Shown here: positions 34,524-43,283 of the stretch, piece after piece
Numbering within the stretch: position 1 is the stretch's first letter
Layout of the letters: every line of letters begins with the position of its first letter
From: Hyphomicrobiales bacterium
GTDB lineage: Bacteria > Pseudomonadota > Alphaproteobacteria > Rhizobiales > Rhizobiaceae
Direction: 5' to 3'
NCBI GenBank assembly: GCA_026400435.1
Contig: JAPLOZ010000022.1
Coordinates: 1 to 62,769 of the forward strand
DNA length: 62,769 nucleotides
Program-made: the position numbers and the translations under genes
The notes under the pieces: generated by a model
What the model saw: the letters and a program-made list of their open reading frames with translations, nothing else
Told to the model about the DNA's origin: nothing
Databases searched by the model: none

Positions 34524-35225
34524 ATGAATGCCCGCCCAGACATCGCGCAACGCTACATCGAAGCCGACCCGTATCCGTGGCCGTACAACGGCGACCTCAG
34601 ACCGGACAACACGGCGCTGATCATCATCGACATGCAGACAGACTTCTGCGGCAATGGCGGCTATGTCGACTCGATGGGTTACGACCTGTCGCTGGTGCAG
34701 GCGCCCATCGGGCCGATCAAGTCGGTGCTGGCCGCCATGCGCGCCAAGGGCTACCACATCATCCACACGCGCGAAGGCCATAGGCCCGATCTCGCCGACC
34801 TGCCCGCCAACAAGCGCTGGCGCTCGCAGCGCATCGGCGCAGGCATCGGCGATGCGGGGCCGTGCGGCCGCATCCTCACGCGCGGCGAACCCGGCTGGGA
34901 CATCATCCCCGAACTCTATCCGATCGAGGGGGAAGTCGTCATCGACAAGCCGGGCAAGGGCTCGTTCTGCGCCACCGACCTCGAACTGATCCTCAACCAG
35001 AAACGCATCCAGAACATAGTTCTCACCGGCATCACCACCGATGTCTGCGTCTCCACCACGATGCGCGAGGCAAACGATCGCGGCTTCGAATGCGTGATGC
35101 TTGAGGATTGCTGCGGCGCGACCGACTACGGCAACCATCTTGCGGCGATCAAGATGGTGAAGATGCAGGGCGGCGTGTTCGGCGCCGTCTCGAATTCAAG
35201 GGCATTGGTGGAGCAGTTGCCATGA
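34524..35225 (+). CDS. biuH: Biuret amidohydrolase (isochorismatase-like cysteine hydrolase)
   Basis: A 233-residue cytosolic cysteine hydrolase that should convert biuret to allophanate plus ammonia. The catalytic triad falls at D36 (IIIDMQTDF), K142 (IDKPGKGSF) and C175 ([10 protein letters not shown]), and Q215 is present (KMQGG). These are the residue numbers I recall for the structurally characterised Rhizobium leguminosarum BiuH, so length and register are unchanged. The N-terminus [20 protein letters not shown] is likewise BiuH-like. It lies between the permease and ATPase genes of the importer, and an allophanate hydrolase ends the operon, so substrate assignment does not depend on the active site alone. 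Ureidoacrylate hydrolase (RutB) is the closest alternative, but no rut genes are nearby. Confidence 0.88.
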   Translation: MNARPDIAQRYIEADPYPWPYNGDLRPDNTALIIIDMQTDFCGNGGYVDSMGYDLSLVQAPIGPIKSVLAAMRAKGYHIIHTREGHRPDLADLPANKRWRSQRIGAGIGDAGPCGRILTRGEPGWDIIPELYPIEGEVVIDKPGKGSFCATDLELILNQKRIQNIVLTGITTDVCVSTTMREANDRGFECVMLEDCCGATDYGNHLAAIKMVKMQGGVFGAVSNSRALVEQLP

Positions 35226-36766
35226 TCATTCCTCCACCCCCGCCGCCGACCGACAAGGCTGTCGGCGTCGAGACTTACGGCATGACAATGCGTTTCGGCG
35301 GCTTCACCGCGCTCGACGACGTCTCGATCAAGGTGCCCGCCGGATCGTTCCATGCGCTGCTTGGCGAAAACGGCGCGGGCAAGTCGACGCTGGTGAAATG
35401 CATGATGGGCTTCTACCACCCGACATCCGGCCAGATCATGGTCGACGGCAGGGAAGTCAACATTGCGAGTCCGAAAGACGCCTCGGCGCTCGGTCTGGGC
35501 ATGGTCTACCAGCACTTCACGCTGGTGCCGTCGCTGACCGGTGCGGAGAACCTGGTCATTTCGCGCCAGCATGTGCCTGGGATCATCGACTGGGGCGCGG
35601 AGAAGAAGGCGCTTGCGACCTTCATGGAACGCATGCCCTTCAAGTTGCCGCTCGATGCGCCGGTTGCAACCATGGCTGCCGGCGAGAAACAGAAGCTGGA
35701 GATCATCAAGCAGCTTTATCTCGGCAGGCACTTCCTGGTGCTCGACGAGCCGACATCTGTGCTCACCCCCGGCGAGGCGCAGGAGGTGCTGGGCCTGGTG
35801 CGTGCCATGACGAGAAGCGGTGACCTGACCGTCTTGATGATCAGCCACAAGTTCCACGAGGTGACAGCCTTCGCCGACGACTTCACCGTGCTGCGCAAGG
35901 GCAAGCAGACCGGCGCCGGCAAGGTGTCGGAGAACGACCGCAAGGCTATGGCGGCCATGATGATCGGCGACCAGCCGATCGCCACGCTGGACAGCCGCTC
36001 GCCGGTCCAATCCGACGCAAAGCCCATTCTGGTCGTGAAGTCGCTGAAGGCGCCGGACCGGACCGGGCTGAAGTCGATCGATATAGACGGTCTGGCGGTA
36101 AAGTCGGGTGAAATCGTCGGCATAGCCGGCATTTCCGGCAACGGGCAGAAGGAGTTTCTCGAGGTTCTGGCCGGCCAGCGCCAGCGCGATCGCGGCGAGG
36201 TGGTGGTCAAGGATCTGCCTTACAATGCGACCCGGACCGAGGCGCGCACGCTCAACGTGCGGTTCATCCCGGAAGAGCCGCTCCGCAATGCCTGCGCACC
36301 CAGGATGACGGTCGCCGAGAACATGGCCTTCCGGACCTTCGATCTCGACGCGAAAGGCAAGCCGGTCGCCTGGATCAGTTCCGGCGCGATCAGGTCCTTC
36401 GCGGCGCGTCTCGTCGAACAATTCAAGGTCAAGACGGCGTCGCTCGCCTCGCCGATCGCGGCGCTGTCGGGTGGCAATGTGCAACGCGCCGTGCTGGCCA
36501 GGGAACTGACCGGCGAGGTCGACCTGCTGATCGTCTCCAATCCATGCTTCGGTCTCGACTTTTCGGCCGTCGCCGAGATACGCGCCCGCATCATGAAAGC
36601 GCGCAACAGCGGCGCGGCCGTGCTGTTGATGTCGGAAGACCTCGACGAACTGCTGGAACTTTCCGACCGGATCCTGGTCATGTCCGACGGGGCGCTGGTC
36701 TACGAGACGCCTATTGCGACCGCCAGCGTTCAGACCATCGGCGAACATATGGCAGGCCACCACTGA
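35222..36766 (+). CDS. BMP-type ABC importer ATPase (two nucleotide-binding domains)
   Basis: A 514-residue fused double ATPase. Domain 1 has a canonical Walker A (GENGAGKST, about 47-55), a signature variant [11 protein letters not shown] and Walker [14 protein letters not shown]. Domain 2 has the degenerate A-loop GISGNGQKE, a proper [15 protein letters not shown] signature and a weak Walker B ([12 protein letters not shown], lacking the catalytic glutamate). Asymmetry of this kind is normal in sugar/nucleoside ATPases. The N-terminus has an unusual six-proline run (IIPPPPPPT). ATG overlaps the biuH stop by four bases. Confidence 0.92.
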   Translation: MIIPPPPPPTDKAVGVETYGMTMRFGGFTALDDVSIKVPAGSFHALLGENGAGKSTLVKCMMGFYHPTSGQIMVDGREVNIASPKDASALGLGMVYQHFTLVPSLTGAENLVISRQHVPGIIDWGAEKKALATFMERMPFKLPLDAPVATMAAGEKQKLEIIKQLYLGRHFLVLDEPTSVLTPGEAQEVLGLVRAMTRSGDLTVLMISHKFHEVTAFADDFTVLRKGKQTGAGKVSENDRKAMAAMMIGDQPIATLDSRSPVQSDAKPILVVKSLKAPDRTGLKSIDIDGLAVKSGEIVGIAGISGNGQKEFLEVLAGQRQRDRGEVVVKDLPYNATRTEARTLNVRFIPEEPLRNACAPRMTVAENMAFRTFDLDAKGKPVAWISSGAIRSFAARLVEQFKVKTASLASPIAALSGGNVQRAVLARELTGEVDLLIVSNPCFGLDFSAVAEIRARIMKARNSGAAVLLMSEDLDELLELSDRILVMSDGALVYETPIATASVQTIGEHMAGHH

Positions 36767-37434
36767 TGGCCGAAATCGCAGCACAGCCGTTCGATTTCAC
36801 CTTTCTGCCGGACACGATCGCGCTGGTCGTCATCGACATGCAACGCGATTTCGCCGAACCGGGCGGCTTTGGCGCAAGCCTCGGCAACGACGTCAGCCGC
36901 GTGCAGGCCATCGTTCCGACGGTGAAAAAGCTGATCGAGGGATTTCGCACCGCCGGCCTCCCGGTCATCCACACGATGGAATGCCACAAGCGTGATCTCT
37001 CCGATCTCCCGCCGGCCAAGCGCAACCGCGGCAACCCGTCGATCCGCATCGGCGACGAGGGTCCGATGGGCCGGGTGCTGATCTCAGGCGAACCGGGAAC
37101 GGCGATCCTCGCCGAACTCGCGCCCGTTGCAGGCGAGATCGTCATCGAAAAGCCCGGCAAGGGCGCGTTCTACGCCACGCCGTTCGGGGACGAGCTGAAG
37201 AAGCTCGGCGCGCGGCAGTTGGTGTTTGCCGGCGTCACCACGGAGGTGTGTGTGCAGACGACGATGCGCGAGGCGAACGACCGCGGCTACGAATGCCTGC
37301 TCGCGGAAGACGCGACCGAGAGCTACTTTCCCGAGTTCAAGGCGGTCGCCCTTGCCATGATCCGCGCCCAGGGCGCGATCGTCGGCTGGACCGCGACGAC
37401 CGACCAGGTGCTCGAGGGTCTCAGGAATGCCTAA
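36766..37434 (+). CDS. Isochorismatase-like cysteine hydrolase, possible triuret hydrolase
   Basis: A 222-residue paralogue of the biuret hydrolase with an intact triad: D24 (VVIDMQRDF), K129 (IEKPGKGAF) and C162 (TTEVCVQTTMREA). It shares ECHKRDLSDLPPAKR with the [13 protein letters not shown] block of BiuH, but its N-terminus is 12 residues shorter and its C-terminus differs, so it is a related enzyme rather than a duplicate. Triuret hydrolase (TrtA), which yields biuret from triuret, belongs to this superfamily and would feed biuH; a related acyclic ureide or amide is also possible. It overlaps the ATPase gene by one base and the cupin gene by eight. Confidence 0.72.
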   Translation: MAEIAAQPFDFTFLPDTIALVVIDMQRDFAEPGGFGASLGNDVSRVQAIVPTVKKLIEGFRTAGLPVIHTMECHKRDLSDLPPAKRNRGNPSIRIGDEGPMGRVLISGEPGTAILAELAPVAGEIVIEKPGKGAFYATPFGDELKKLGARQLVFAGVTTEVCVQTTMREANDRGYECLLAEDATESYFPEFKAVALAMIRAQGAIVGWTATTDQVLEGLRNA

Positions 37435-37777
37435 CATTTCCTATGCCGGTCTCCTCGACGGGGGTTGGCATGATCTGGCGTTCGAGCCATTCAGAGACGG
37501 CATCGAGGCGCACTGGCTGGCGAAGGGCGGATCAGGCGATCCCTCTGTTGCACTCCTTCGCTATGGTCCGGGCGCGGGGGTGCCACGGCACCGCCATGCG
37601 GGACTGGAGACGATTGTGGTTCTGGAGGGTACGCAGAGCGACGAGAACGGCGACTATGCTGCCGGTTGCGTGGTGATCAACGCGGTCGGGACGGAACATT
37701 CGGTGTGGACGCAGGAGGGGTGCGTCGTGCTGATCCAGTGGGACCTGCCGGTTGTCATCCTTGAGGAAGGGCAATGA
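37427..37777 (+). CDS. Small cupin (ChrR-like) protein
   Basis: A 116-residue single cupin. Motif one carries the metal histidines PRHRHAGLETIVVLEGTQSD, and motif two is GCVVINAVGTEHSVWTQEGC. It resembles the anti-sigma ChrR cupin in fold but has no zinc-finger domain. It overlaps both neighbours (eight and four bases), so it is made with the two hydrolases. It may sense or bind a pathway intermediate, or help a labile product such as carboxybiuret along. No direct evidence exists for either. Confidence 0.75.
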   Translation: MPNISYAGLLDGGWHDLAFEPFRDGIEAHWLAKGGSGDPSVALLRYGPGAGVPRHRHAGLETIVVLEGTQSDENGDYAAGCVVINAVGTEHSVWTQEGCVVLIQWDLPVVILEEGQ

Positions 37778-39564
37778 CGCGTCTCGACATCAGAAGCCTG
37801 CATCAAGCCTATGCAGCCGGCACCCGGCCGGGCAAGGTCGTCTCGGAGATCTTCGGCCGGATCAACGCCGTCGCCGATCCGGGCATTTTCATTGCCCTGC
37901 GTTCCGAAACGGACCTTCTCGCCGACGCCGAGGCGCTGGGCGCCTTCGACGCGACAAAGCCGCTGTGGGGCGTGCCCTTCGCGGTCAAGGACAACATCGA
38001 CGTTGCAGGTCTGCCGACCACCGCCGCCTGCCCCGATTTCGCCTATGTTCCCGACAAGGACGCGACAGTCGTCGCGCTGCTCAAGGCGGCTGGCGCGCTG
38101 GTCGTCGGCAAGACCAATCTCGACCAGTTCGCCACCGGCCTGGTCGGTGTGCGTACACCCTATCCTATTCCCAGGAATGCGATCGACGAGACGCTTGTAC
38201 CGGGCGGCTCGTCGTCTGGGTCGGCGGTATCGGTGGCGCAGGGCATTGTCTCCTTCGCGCTTGGCACCGACACGGCTGGTTCGGGCCGCATTCCCGCCGG
38301 TCTCAACAACATCGTCGGCCTCAAGCCTACCGTCGGAGCGCTTTCGACGGCTGGCGTGGTGCCCGCCTGCCGCACGCTCGACTGCGTGTCGATCTTTGCG
38401 CTCACGGTCGAGGACGCGCATCGCGTGCTGTCGGTGGCGGCGAAACCCGATGCGGCCGATGCCTATTCAAGGGCAGTGCCGGTGGCGGCGCTGTCGTCGC
38501 GCCCGCCGGTTCTGACCGTCGGCGTGCCGGCAGGGTCGGACCTCAAATTCTTCGGCGACGCCGACATGGCAGCCGGCTACGAGGCAGCGCTCGCACAACT
38601 GACCGCCCTTGGCTGCAGACTGGTCGAACTGCCGTTCGCGGATTTCTACGCCACCGCCGATCTGCTCTACGAAGGCGCGTGGGTGGCCGAGCGCTACGCC
38701 GCGATCGCCGGCTTCATGGAGGCCCATGAAGCGTCGATGCATCCGGTGACCGCAAGGATCATCGGCGGCGCCCGAAAACTCTCGGCGGCCGATGCCTTTC
38801 GGGGGCTTTACGCCCTGCAGGCCTACAAGTCCAAGCTCGCCGCGGTCGTCGCTTCGGTCGACCTGATCTGCGTGCCGACCGCGCCGACCCACTACACGCT
38901 CGAAGCGGTGCTTGCCGACCCCATCGTCACAAACAGCCGGCTTGGCACCTATACGAACTTCGTCAATCTGCTCGACCTCTGCGGCATCGCGGTGCCTACG
39001 GGCAAACGGCCGGACGGCCTGCCGATGAGCGTGACGCTGCTGGCGCCATCAGGCAAGGATGCTCTCGCCGCGGCGCTAGGGCGCGACCTCCATGCGGCCA
39101 GCGGGTTGCCGCTCGGCGCGACGGATTGGCCGCAAGCCGCGATCACCGTGGCGCAACCGTCCTGCCCTGACGATGTCATCGAACTTGTCGTTGTCGGAGC
39201 GCATCTGTCTGGAATGCCGTTGAACAGGCAGTTGAAGAAACTGGGTGCCGAGTTCGCGCGGTCACTACGGACGGCGCCGCACTACAAGCTTTACGCGCTC
39301 GCGGGACAGCAGGTCCCCAAGCCAGGGCTGCTGCGGGTCGATGCCGGCGACGGCTGCGGGATCGAGGTCGAGGTCTGGCGCGTCTCGCCGGATGGCTTTG
39401 GCCGGTTCGTGGCGGCAATACCGCCGCCGCTCAGCATCGGCACGGTGGAACTCGCCGACGGCACGGCGCCGAAAGGTTTTCTCGTCGAGCCAGCCGGCCT
39501 CGCCGGCGCCGCCGAAATCTCTGCCTATGGTGGCTGGCGCCAATACATGGCAGCCGCCGGGTAG
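37774..39564 (+). CDS. atzF: Allophanate hydrolase (AtzF/DUR1,2-type)
   Basis: A 596-residue two-domain enzyme that splits allophanate into ammonia and CO2. The amidase domain (about 1-430) has the Ser-cisSer-Lys triad at K72 (AVKDNIDVAG), S146 (PGGSSSGSAV) and S170 (DTAGSGRIPAG). Spacings of 74 and 24 residues equal those of Pseudomonas AtzF. The C-terminal domain (about 450-596: VVGAHLSGMPLNRQL, YKLYALAGQQVPKPGLLRV, GFLVEPAGL) is the allophanate hydrolase C-domain, so it is not a plain amidase. The last gene of the operon, completing biuret to three ammonia. Confidence 0.93.
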   Translation: MTRLDIRSLHQAYAAGTRPGKVVSEIFGRINAVADPGIFIALRSETDLLADAEALGAFDATKPLWGVPFAVKDNIDVAGLPTTAACPDFAYVPDKDATVVALLKAAGALVVGKTNLDQFATGLVGVRTPYPIPRNAIDETLVPGGSSSGSAVSVAQGIVSFALGTDTAGSGRIPAGLNNIVGLKPTVGALSTAGVVPACRTLDCVSIFALTVEDAHRVLSVAAKPDAADAYSRAVPVAALSSRPPVLTVGVPAGSDLKFFGDADMAAGYEAALAQLTALGCRLVELPFADFYATADLLYEGAWVAERYAAIAGFMEAHEASMHPVTARIIGGARKLSAADAFRGLYALQAYKSKLAAVVASVDLICVPTAPTHYTLEAVLADPIVTNSRLGTYTNFVNLLDLCGIAVPTGKRPDGLPMSVTLLAPSGKDALAAALGRDLHAASGLPLGATDWPQAAITVAQPSCPDDVIELVVVGAHLSGMPLNRQLKKLGAEFARSLRTAPHYKLYALAGQQVPKPGLLRVDAGDGCGIEVEVWRVSPDGFGRFVAAIPPPLSIGTVELADGTAPKGFLVEPAGLAGAAEISAYGGWRQYMAAAG

Positions 39565-39600
39565 TTCGCCACAGCGTCTTCTCCACGATCAACTTTTCGA

Positions 39601-39622
39601 ATGCGCCATTGCCGTGGCGCAT
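39601..39622. promoter_or_regulatory. Inverted repeat ATGCGCCA-N6-TGGCGCAT
   Basis: Perfect eight-base arms in the 109-base gap between atzF and the first Gfo/Idh gene. No T-tract follows, so an operator for the downstream sugar genes is as likely as a terminator for the biuret operon. Confidence 0.45.
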
Positions 39623-39673
39623 CGACCTTGTTTCGGCTATCGCTCGGAAAAAGGATTTCAGGGAGGAAGACGC

Positions 39674-40750
39674 ATGGCGAAATGGAGAGTGGCCGGGATC
39701 AATTTCGATCACTTCCACATGGGCGATCTGCTCAGGGAAGCGTTCAACCATCCGGACGCCGAAATCGTCGGCATCTGCGACGCGGACCGAAAGCGCATGC
39801 AGGGGGCGATCGACAATTTTGGCATCGCCGAGACCCGCGTCTATTCAGACCCCGGCGAGTGCCTGGCCGAAACCAAGCCCGACCTCGTCATCCTGTGCCC
39901 GGCGACGGGCGACCATGCCGCGTGGGTCGAGCGGGTTGCACCGGCAGGCGTCAACATCCTTATGGAGAAGCCTTTCGCGGCCTCGATCGCAGACGCCGAC
40001 CGCATGATCTCGGCGGTCAACAAGACGGGAAAGTTGCTTGCCATCAACTGGCCGCTCGCCTGGTACCCATCGCACAACACGACCAAGCGGCTGATCGACG
40101 AGGGCACGATCGGAGACGTGGTCGAGGTGCATTTCTACGATGGCAACCGGGGACCGCTCTACCATCTGGCCGACAAGGTCGAGGTGACGGACGAAGAGGT
40201 CCGCAAGGGCAAGCCGCATTCGTGGTTCTACAAGAAGGAGGCTGGCGGCGGCAGCCTGCTCGACTATGTCGGCTACGGCGTGACGCTGGGAAGCTGGTTC
40301 ATGAACGGCGAAAAGCCGGTCGAGGTGACCTGCGTGATGGACGAGCCGCAGGGGCTGGAAGTCGACGAGCATTCGGTGACCGTATGCCGCTACGAGAGCG
40401 GCCTGTCGAAGTTCGAGACGCGCTGGGGCACCTTCACGGATCCGTGGACGCTGCAGCCGCAGCCCAAGTGCGGGTTCGTCATCGTCGGCACCGCCGGCAC
40501 GATCGCCAGCTACGACTATGACGACCACGTCACGGTGCAGACTCGGTCGAAGCGCGAGCAGCACGCCGTGCCCTGCGACAAGCTGGCTGCACCGCGCCGC
40601 GCGCCGGTCGAATACATGCTGCACCTGATCGCCACCGGCGAAAAGATTTCCGGGCCGCTCGATCCGAAGCTGTCGCGCATCGGTCAGCAGATCACCGACA
40701 GCGCCGTGCTTTCGGCGCGCGAGAAGCGCACCGTGGGGCTACTGCCATGA
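39674..40750 (+). CDS. Gfo/Idh/MocA-family oxidoreductase 1
   Basis: A 358-residue NAD(P)-dependent sugar or inositol-type dehydrogenase relative. The N-terminal Rossmann fold starts WRVAGINFDHFHMGDLLREA; the substrate lysine is in LMEKPFAASIADA. In place of the usual D-x-G-x-H active-site segment it has GSLLDYVGYGVTLGSWF, so the catalytic histidine is missing, and it may be a non-canonical partner of the next gene. GGGAGGA precedes the ATG. Four-base overlap with oxidoreductase 2 suggests a two-component enzyme or consecutive steps. Confidence 0.85.
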   Translation: MAKWRVAGINFDHFHMGDLLREAFNHPDAEIVGICDADRKRMQGAIDNFGIAETRVYSDPGECLAETKPDLVILCPATGDHAAWVERVAPAGVNILMEKPFAASIADADRMISAVNKTGKLLAINWPLAWYPSHNTTKRLIDEGTIGDVVEVHFYDGNRGPLYHLADKVEVTDEEVRKGKPHSWFYKKEAGGGSLLDYVGYGVTLGSWFMNGEKPVEVTCVMDEPQGLEVDEHSVTVCRYESGLSKFETRWGTFTDPWTLQPQPKCGFVIVGTAGTIASYDYDDHVTVQTRSKREQHAVPCDKLAAPRRAPVEYMLHLIATGEKISGPLDPKLSRIGQQITDSAVLSAREKRTVGLLP

Positions 40751-41868
40751 GCAAGGACGACCTTCCTTCCGAGACCGACTACGCGCTGGTCGGCAAGGCC
40801 GTGCCGGAAATCGCGGCGCCCGAATTGCCCTACAAGCCGCCGATGCCGAAGGGCTACCGGCCCAGGATTGCGCTCGTCGGGGCAGGGGGCATCTCGTTCG
40901 CCCATCTCGACGCCTACCGCAAAGCCGGACTCGACGTTGCCGCGATCATGTCGCGCACACTGGCTCGCGCCCAGACGCGGCAGAAGGAATTTTATCCCGA
41001 CGCCATCGCAACCGACGATTTCGAGAGCCTGCTCAGGCGCGATGATATCGAGGTGTTCGACATCACGCCGCATCCCGCCGAACGCGTGGCGCTGGTCGAG
41101 GCTGCGCTCAAGGCCGGCAAGCATGTGCTGTCGCAAAAGCCGTTCGTCACCGACCTCGACACCGGCGAGCGGCTCGTCGAACTCGCTGACCGGCATGGCG
41201 TGAAGCTCGCCGTCAACCAGAACGGCCGCTGGGCGCCGCATTTCGCCTATATCCGCGAGGCCGTGCGCGCGGGGCTTATCGGCGACGTGGTGGCGTCGCA
41301 TACGGCAGTCCACTGGGACCATAGCTGGATCGTCGGCACGCCGTTCGAGAAGATCGACGACCTGATCTTCTTCGACTTCGCGGTCCACTGGTTCGACTTC
41401 CTGGCGAGCCTGATCGGCGCGAAGGGGACGAGCGTCTATGCGACGCGCAACCGCGCTGCTGGGCAGCAGGCAAAGCCGCCGCTGCTTGCGCAGGCGCTTG
41501 TCGCCTTCGAAGGCGGCCAGGCCTCGCTGGTGTTCGATGCGGCGATCAAGCACGGACCGCTCGACACGACCTTCGTCGGAGGCACGAAAGGCAGCCTGGC
41601 CAGCACCGGGCCGAACCTCGGCGAGCAGTCGGTGACTCTGACGACGACCGACGGCGTGGCGCGGCCGAAGCTCGAGGGCGCGTGGTTCAACGATGGTTTT
41701 GCCGGCACGATGGGCGAGTTGCTTGTGGCGGTCGAGGAAAAACGCGAACCGCTCAACGGCGCGCGGGGCAACCTCGACAGCCTGGCGCTGGTCTTTGCGG
41801 CGATCCAGTCGGCGCATACCGGCCAGGCGGTGAAGCCTGGCACGGTGCGCAAGGTGCCGGGGATTTAG
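40747..41868 (+). CDS. Gfo/Idh/MocA-family oxidoreductase 2
   Basis: A 373-residue dehydrogenase. After a 35-residue N-terminal extension comes PRIALVGAGGISFAHLDAYR (Rossmann). The lysine motif is VLSQKPFVTDLDTG (QKP instead of EKP). The active-site segment IFFDFAVHWFDF retains Asp and His. The dehydrogenase is plausibly active on a cyclic polyol, sugar or sugar acid. Coupled to oxidoreductase 1. It is followed by a GC-rich hairpin and a degenerate rhizobial repeat before a convergent gene. Confidence 0.86.
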   Translation: MSKDDLPSETDYALVGKAVPEIAAPELPYKPPMPKGYRPRIALVGAGGISFAHLDAYRKAGLDVAAIMSRTLARAQTRQKEFYPDAIATDDFESLLRRDDIEVFDITPHPAERVALVEAALKAGKHVLSQKPFVTDLDTGERLVELADRHGVKLAVNQNGRWAPHFAYIREAVRAGLIGDVVASHTAVHWDHSWIVGTPFEKIDDLIFFDFAVHWFDFLASLIGAKGTSVYATRNRAAGQQAKPPLLAQALVAFEGGQASLVFDAAIKHGPLDTTFVGGTKGSLASTGPNLGEQSVTLTTTDGVARPKLEGAWFNDGFAGTMGELLVAVEEKREPLNGARGNLDSLALVFAAIQSAHTGQAVKPGTVRKVPGI

Positions 41869-41872
41869 TTTC

Positions 41873-41900
41873 GGTCGGGTGAGGGGCGTCTCTCCCGACC
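41873..41900. terminator. Hairpin GGTCGGG...CCCGACC between convergent genes
   Basis: Perfect seven-base arms with a 14-base loop, right after the oxidoreductase stop and before the convergent mutarotase-like gene. A T-tract is lacking (TTACCC follows). Confidence 0.4.
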
Positions 41901-41902
41901 TT

Positions 41903-41966
41903 ACCCGTCATCCGTCTTGGCGCTGCGAGCCGATCCATCTTCTCCCTCAAGGGGGATAAGAAAGGG
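41903..41966. repeat. Degenerate rhizobial intergenic repeat
   Basis: CGTCATCCGTCTTGGCGCT, then GATCCATCTTCTCCCTC and AAGGGGGATAAGAAAGG, resembles a widely dispersed rhizobial intergenic palindrome (TCATCCGTC...CTTCTCCC..GGGAGAAG). Recognised from general knowledge; not compared by search. Confidence 0.4.
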
Positions 41967-41971
41967 TGGAG

Positions 41972-43054
41972 CTACACCCCCAGAAATGCCAGATCGCAAG
42001 CCACCGTCTGCGTCTCGCCGCCCGCGTCTTTGATCGCAATGCCGCCATCGACGGCAGTGACGTTGGTCACCACCCCGTTCCACCGTATCTCTCCGATGAC
42101 GTGGCGGACCTCGACCGCTCCATTCCTGTCGAGCGTCAGCCCGGTCGGCACGCCGGCGACGTCTAGCGGGTTTGGCGTACGGCCTGCGGAATCGCCGAGA
42201 AGAGAGCGGATCGCACCCTCCTCGACGCCCAGGCAGCCGACATGGCGTCCGTTCCACGGCGCATAGTCGCGGCCGCCATTGGAGAACCAGAGCATGGTCA
42301 TCGGCAGGCGCGCGGGATTGCGCAGGCTGATGAAAAGATCGCCCTCGGCCTGGCGCGCCACGGTCGTCCAGCCGAGCCGGCTGCCTTCGGCTTCGATGCC
42401 CACGGCGAAGTCCTCGTGGCGCGATGCGAAGGGATAGCGCGTGATGTCGGCATCGCCGCCGGCGGCGAGCGGAAAGTGCCTGGGGTCCGTCGCTTTGGTC
42501 GGGGACGCCAGCAGCGACCGGCCTCGCGATGGGTCGGTTTCGAGCGGGGTCGCAGGCGTCTCCCACCAGCGCTTCGGCGAAAAGCTCAGCTGCCCGCCAT
42601 GGGGCACCGAAATCATCGCGTGGTTGGCGACGGCGATGCCAACGGCGTGGCCGCCGGTGAAGACGTGGCGCTGGTAGAGAAAGGGGTGATCGTCGACCAG
42701 CCGCAGTTCCTTGATCAGTTCGGCGCCCATGACCTCGCGGTCGAGGCGGAAGCGCGCGATCGTCTCGCTGTCCTTGCGGCTGGTTTCCAGATGCGTCCAG
42801 GGGCTGTTCGACGGCCAGCCATGGCCCGGCGCATTGTCCGCCGATGCATCGCCGAAGGGCGCGCAGAAGAAATCTCCGGCAAGTCCGGCCAGGTGAGGGG
42901 CAGCGTCCGCAGGCATCGTCTCGCCGAGCCACGGAGCCTTGTGAAGCATCGATACGCGCCGCCCGTCGCGCTCGACGACGAGTTGCGAAATCATCCCGTG
43001 CAGAAGTTCGAGACGTGCGCTGATGCCGTGTGCGCTGATATCGACATATGTCAT
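41972..43054 (-). CDS. Aldose-1-epimerase-like (mutarotase-fold) protein
   Basis: A 360-residue soluble protein. Weak but consistent signs of the galactose mutarotase fold are a beta-rich pattern, ISQLVVERDGRRVSMLHKAP near the start, VGIAVANHAMISVPHGG (compare the conserved NH..N histidine region) and AVGIEAEGSRLGW. Homologues in sugar-catabolism clusters interconvert anomers of the imported sugar. It is alone on the minus strand within a plus-strand sugar cluster, convergent with oxidoreductase 2 and divergent from oxidoreductase 3. Catalytic residues cannot be placed with certainty. Confidence 0.65.
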   Translation of the reverse strand: MTYVDISAHGISARLELLHGMISQLVVERDGRRVSMLHKAPWLGETMPADAAPHLAGLAGDFFCAPFGDASADNAPGHGWPSNSPWTHLETSRKDSETIARFRLDREVMGAELIKELRLVDDHPFLYQRHVFTGGHAVGIAVANHAMISVPHGGQLSFSPKRWWETPATPLETDPSRGRSLLASPTKATDPRHFPLAAGGDADITRYPFASRHEDFAVGIEAEGSRLGWTTVARQAEGDLFISLRNPARLPMTMLWFSNGGRDYAPWNGRHVGCLGVEEGAIRSLLGDSAGRTPNPLDVAGVPTGLTLDRNGAVEVRHVIGEIRWNGVVTNVTAVDGGIAIKDAGGETQTVACDLAFLGV

Positions 43055-43154
43055 TGCCGAAAGCTCCTGACCAAGCGATTCCCGTTCTGGAAAGTCACGA
43101 TGTTTAGCGCGCCCAAGCGGCTGAATGAAAGGACCTGCGCGGAATTTGGAACGA

Positions 43155-43183
43155 AAATTTCATTTATTGACTATTGGAAATTT
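43155..43183. promoter_or_regulatory. Candidate RpiR operator AAATTTC-N15-GAAATTT
   Basis: Perfect seven-base arms in an unusually AT-rich part of the 229-base gap between the mutarotase-like gene and oxidoreductase 3. It resembles the inverted repeat in front of the SDR/RpiR operon (52495-52518), sharing TTTC...GAAA about 15 bases apart. No other feature is visible in this gap. Confidence 0.45.
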
Positions 43184-43283
43184 AAGTGCAGTATTTGGTC
43201 TCATGGAATGCGGGAGGGCTTCATGCGCGCAGTCTGGTTGCGGTGGAACCCGGTCGCGCATCTGCTGAAATCGAAGGCCTGAT

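Noticed and set aside
36000..36700. Second ATP site of the BMP ATPase as a disabling mutation
   Set aside because: A degenerate second site is normal for fused sugar/nucleoside importer ATPases.
35126..36784. 552-codon minus-strand frame opposite the BMP ATPase
   Set aside because: Antisense shadow of a gene with canonical Walker and signature motifs; rich in H/R/D as expected for reversed GC-rich codons.
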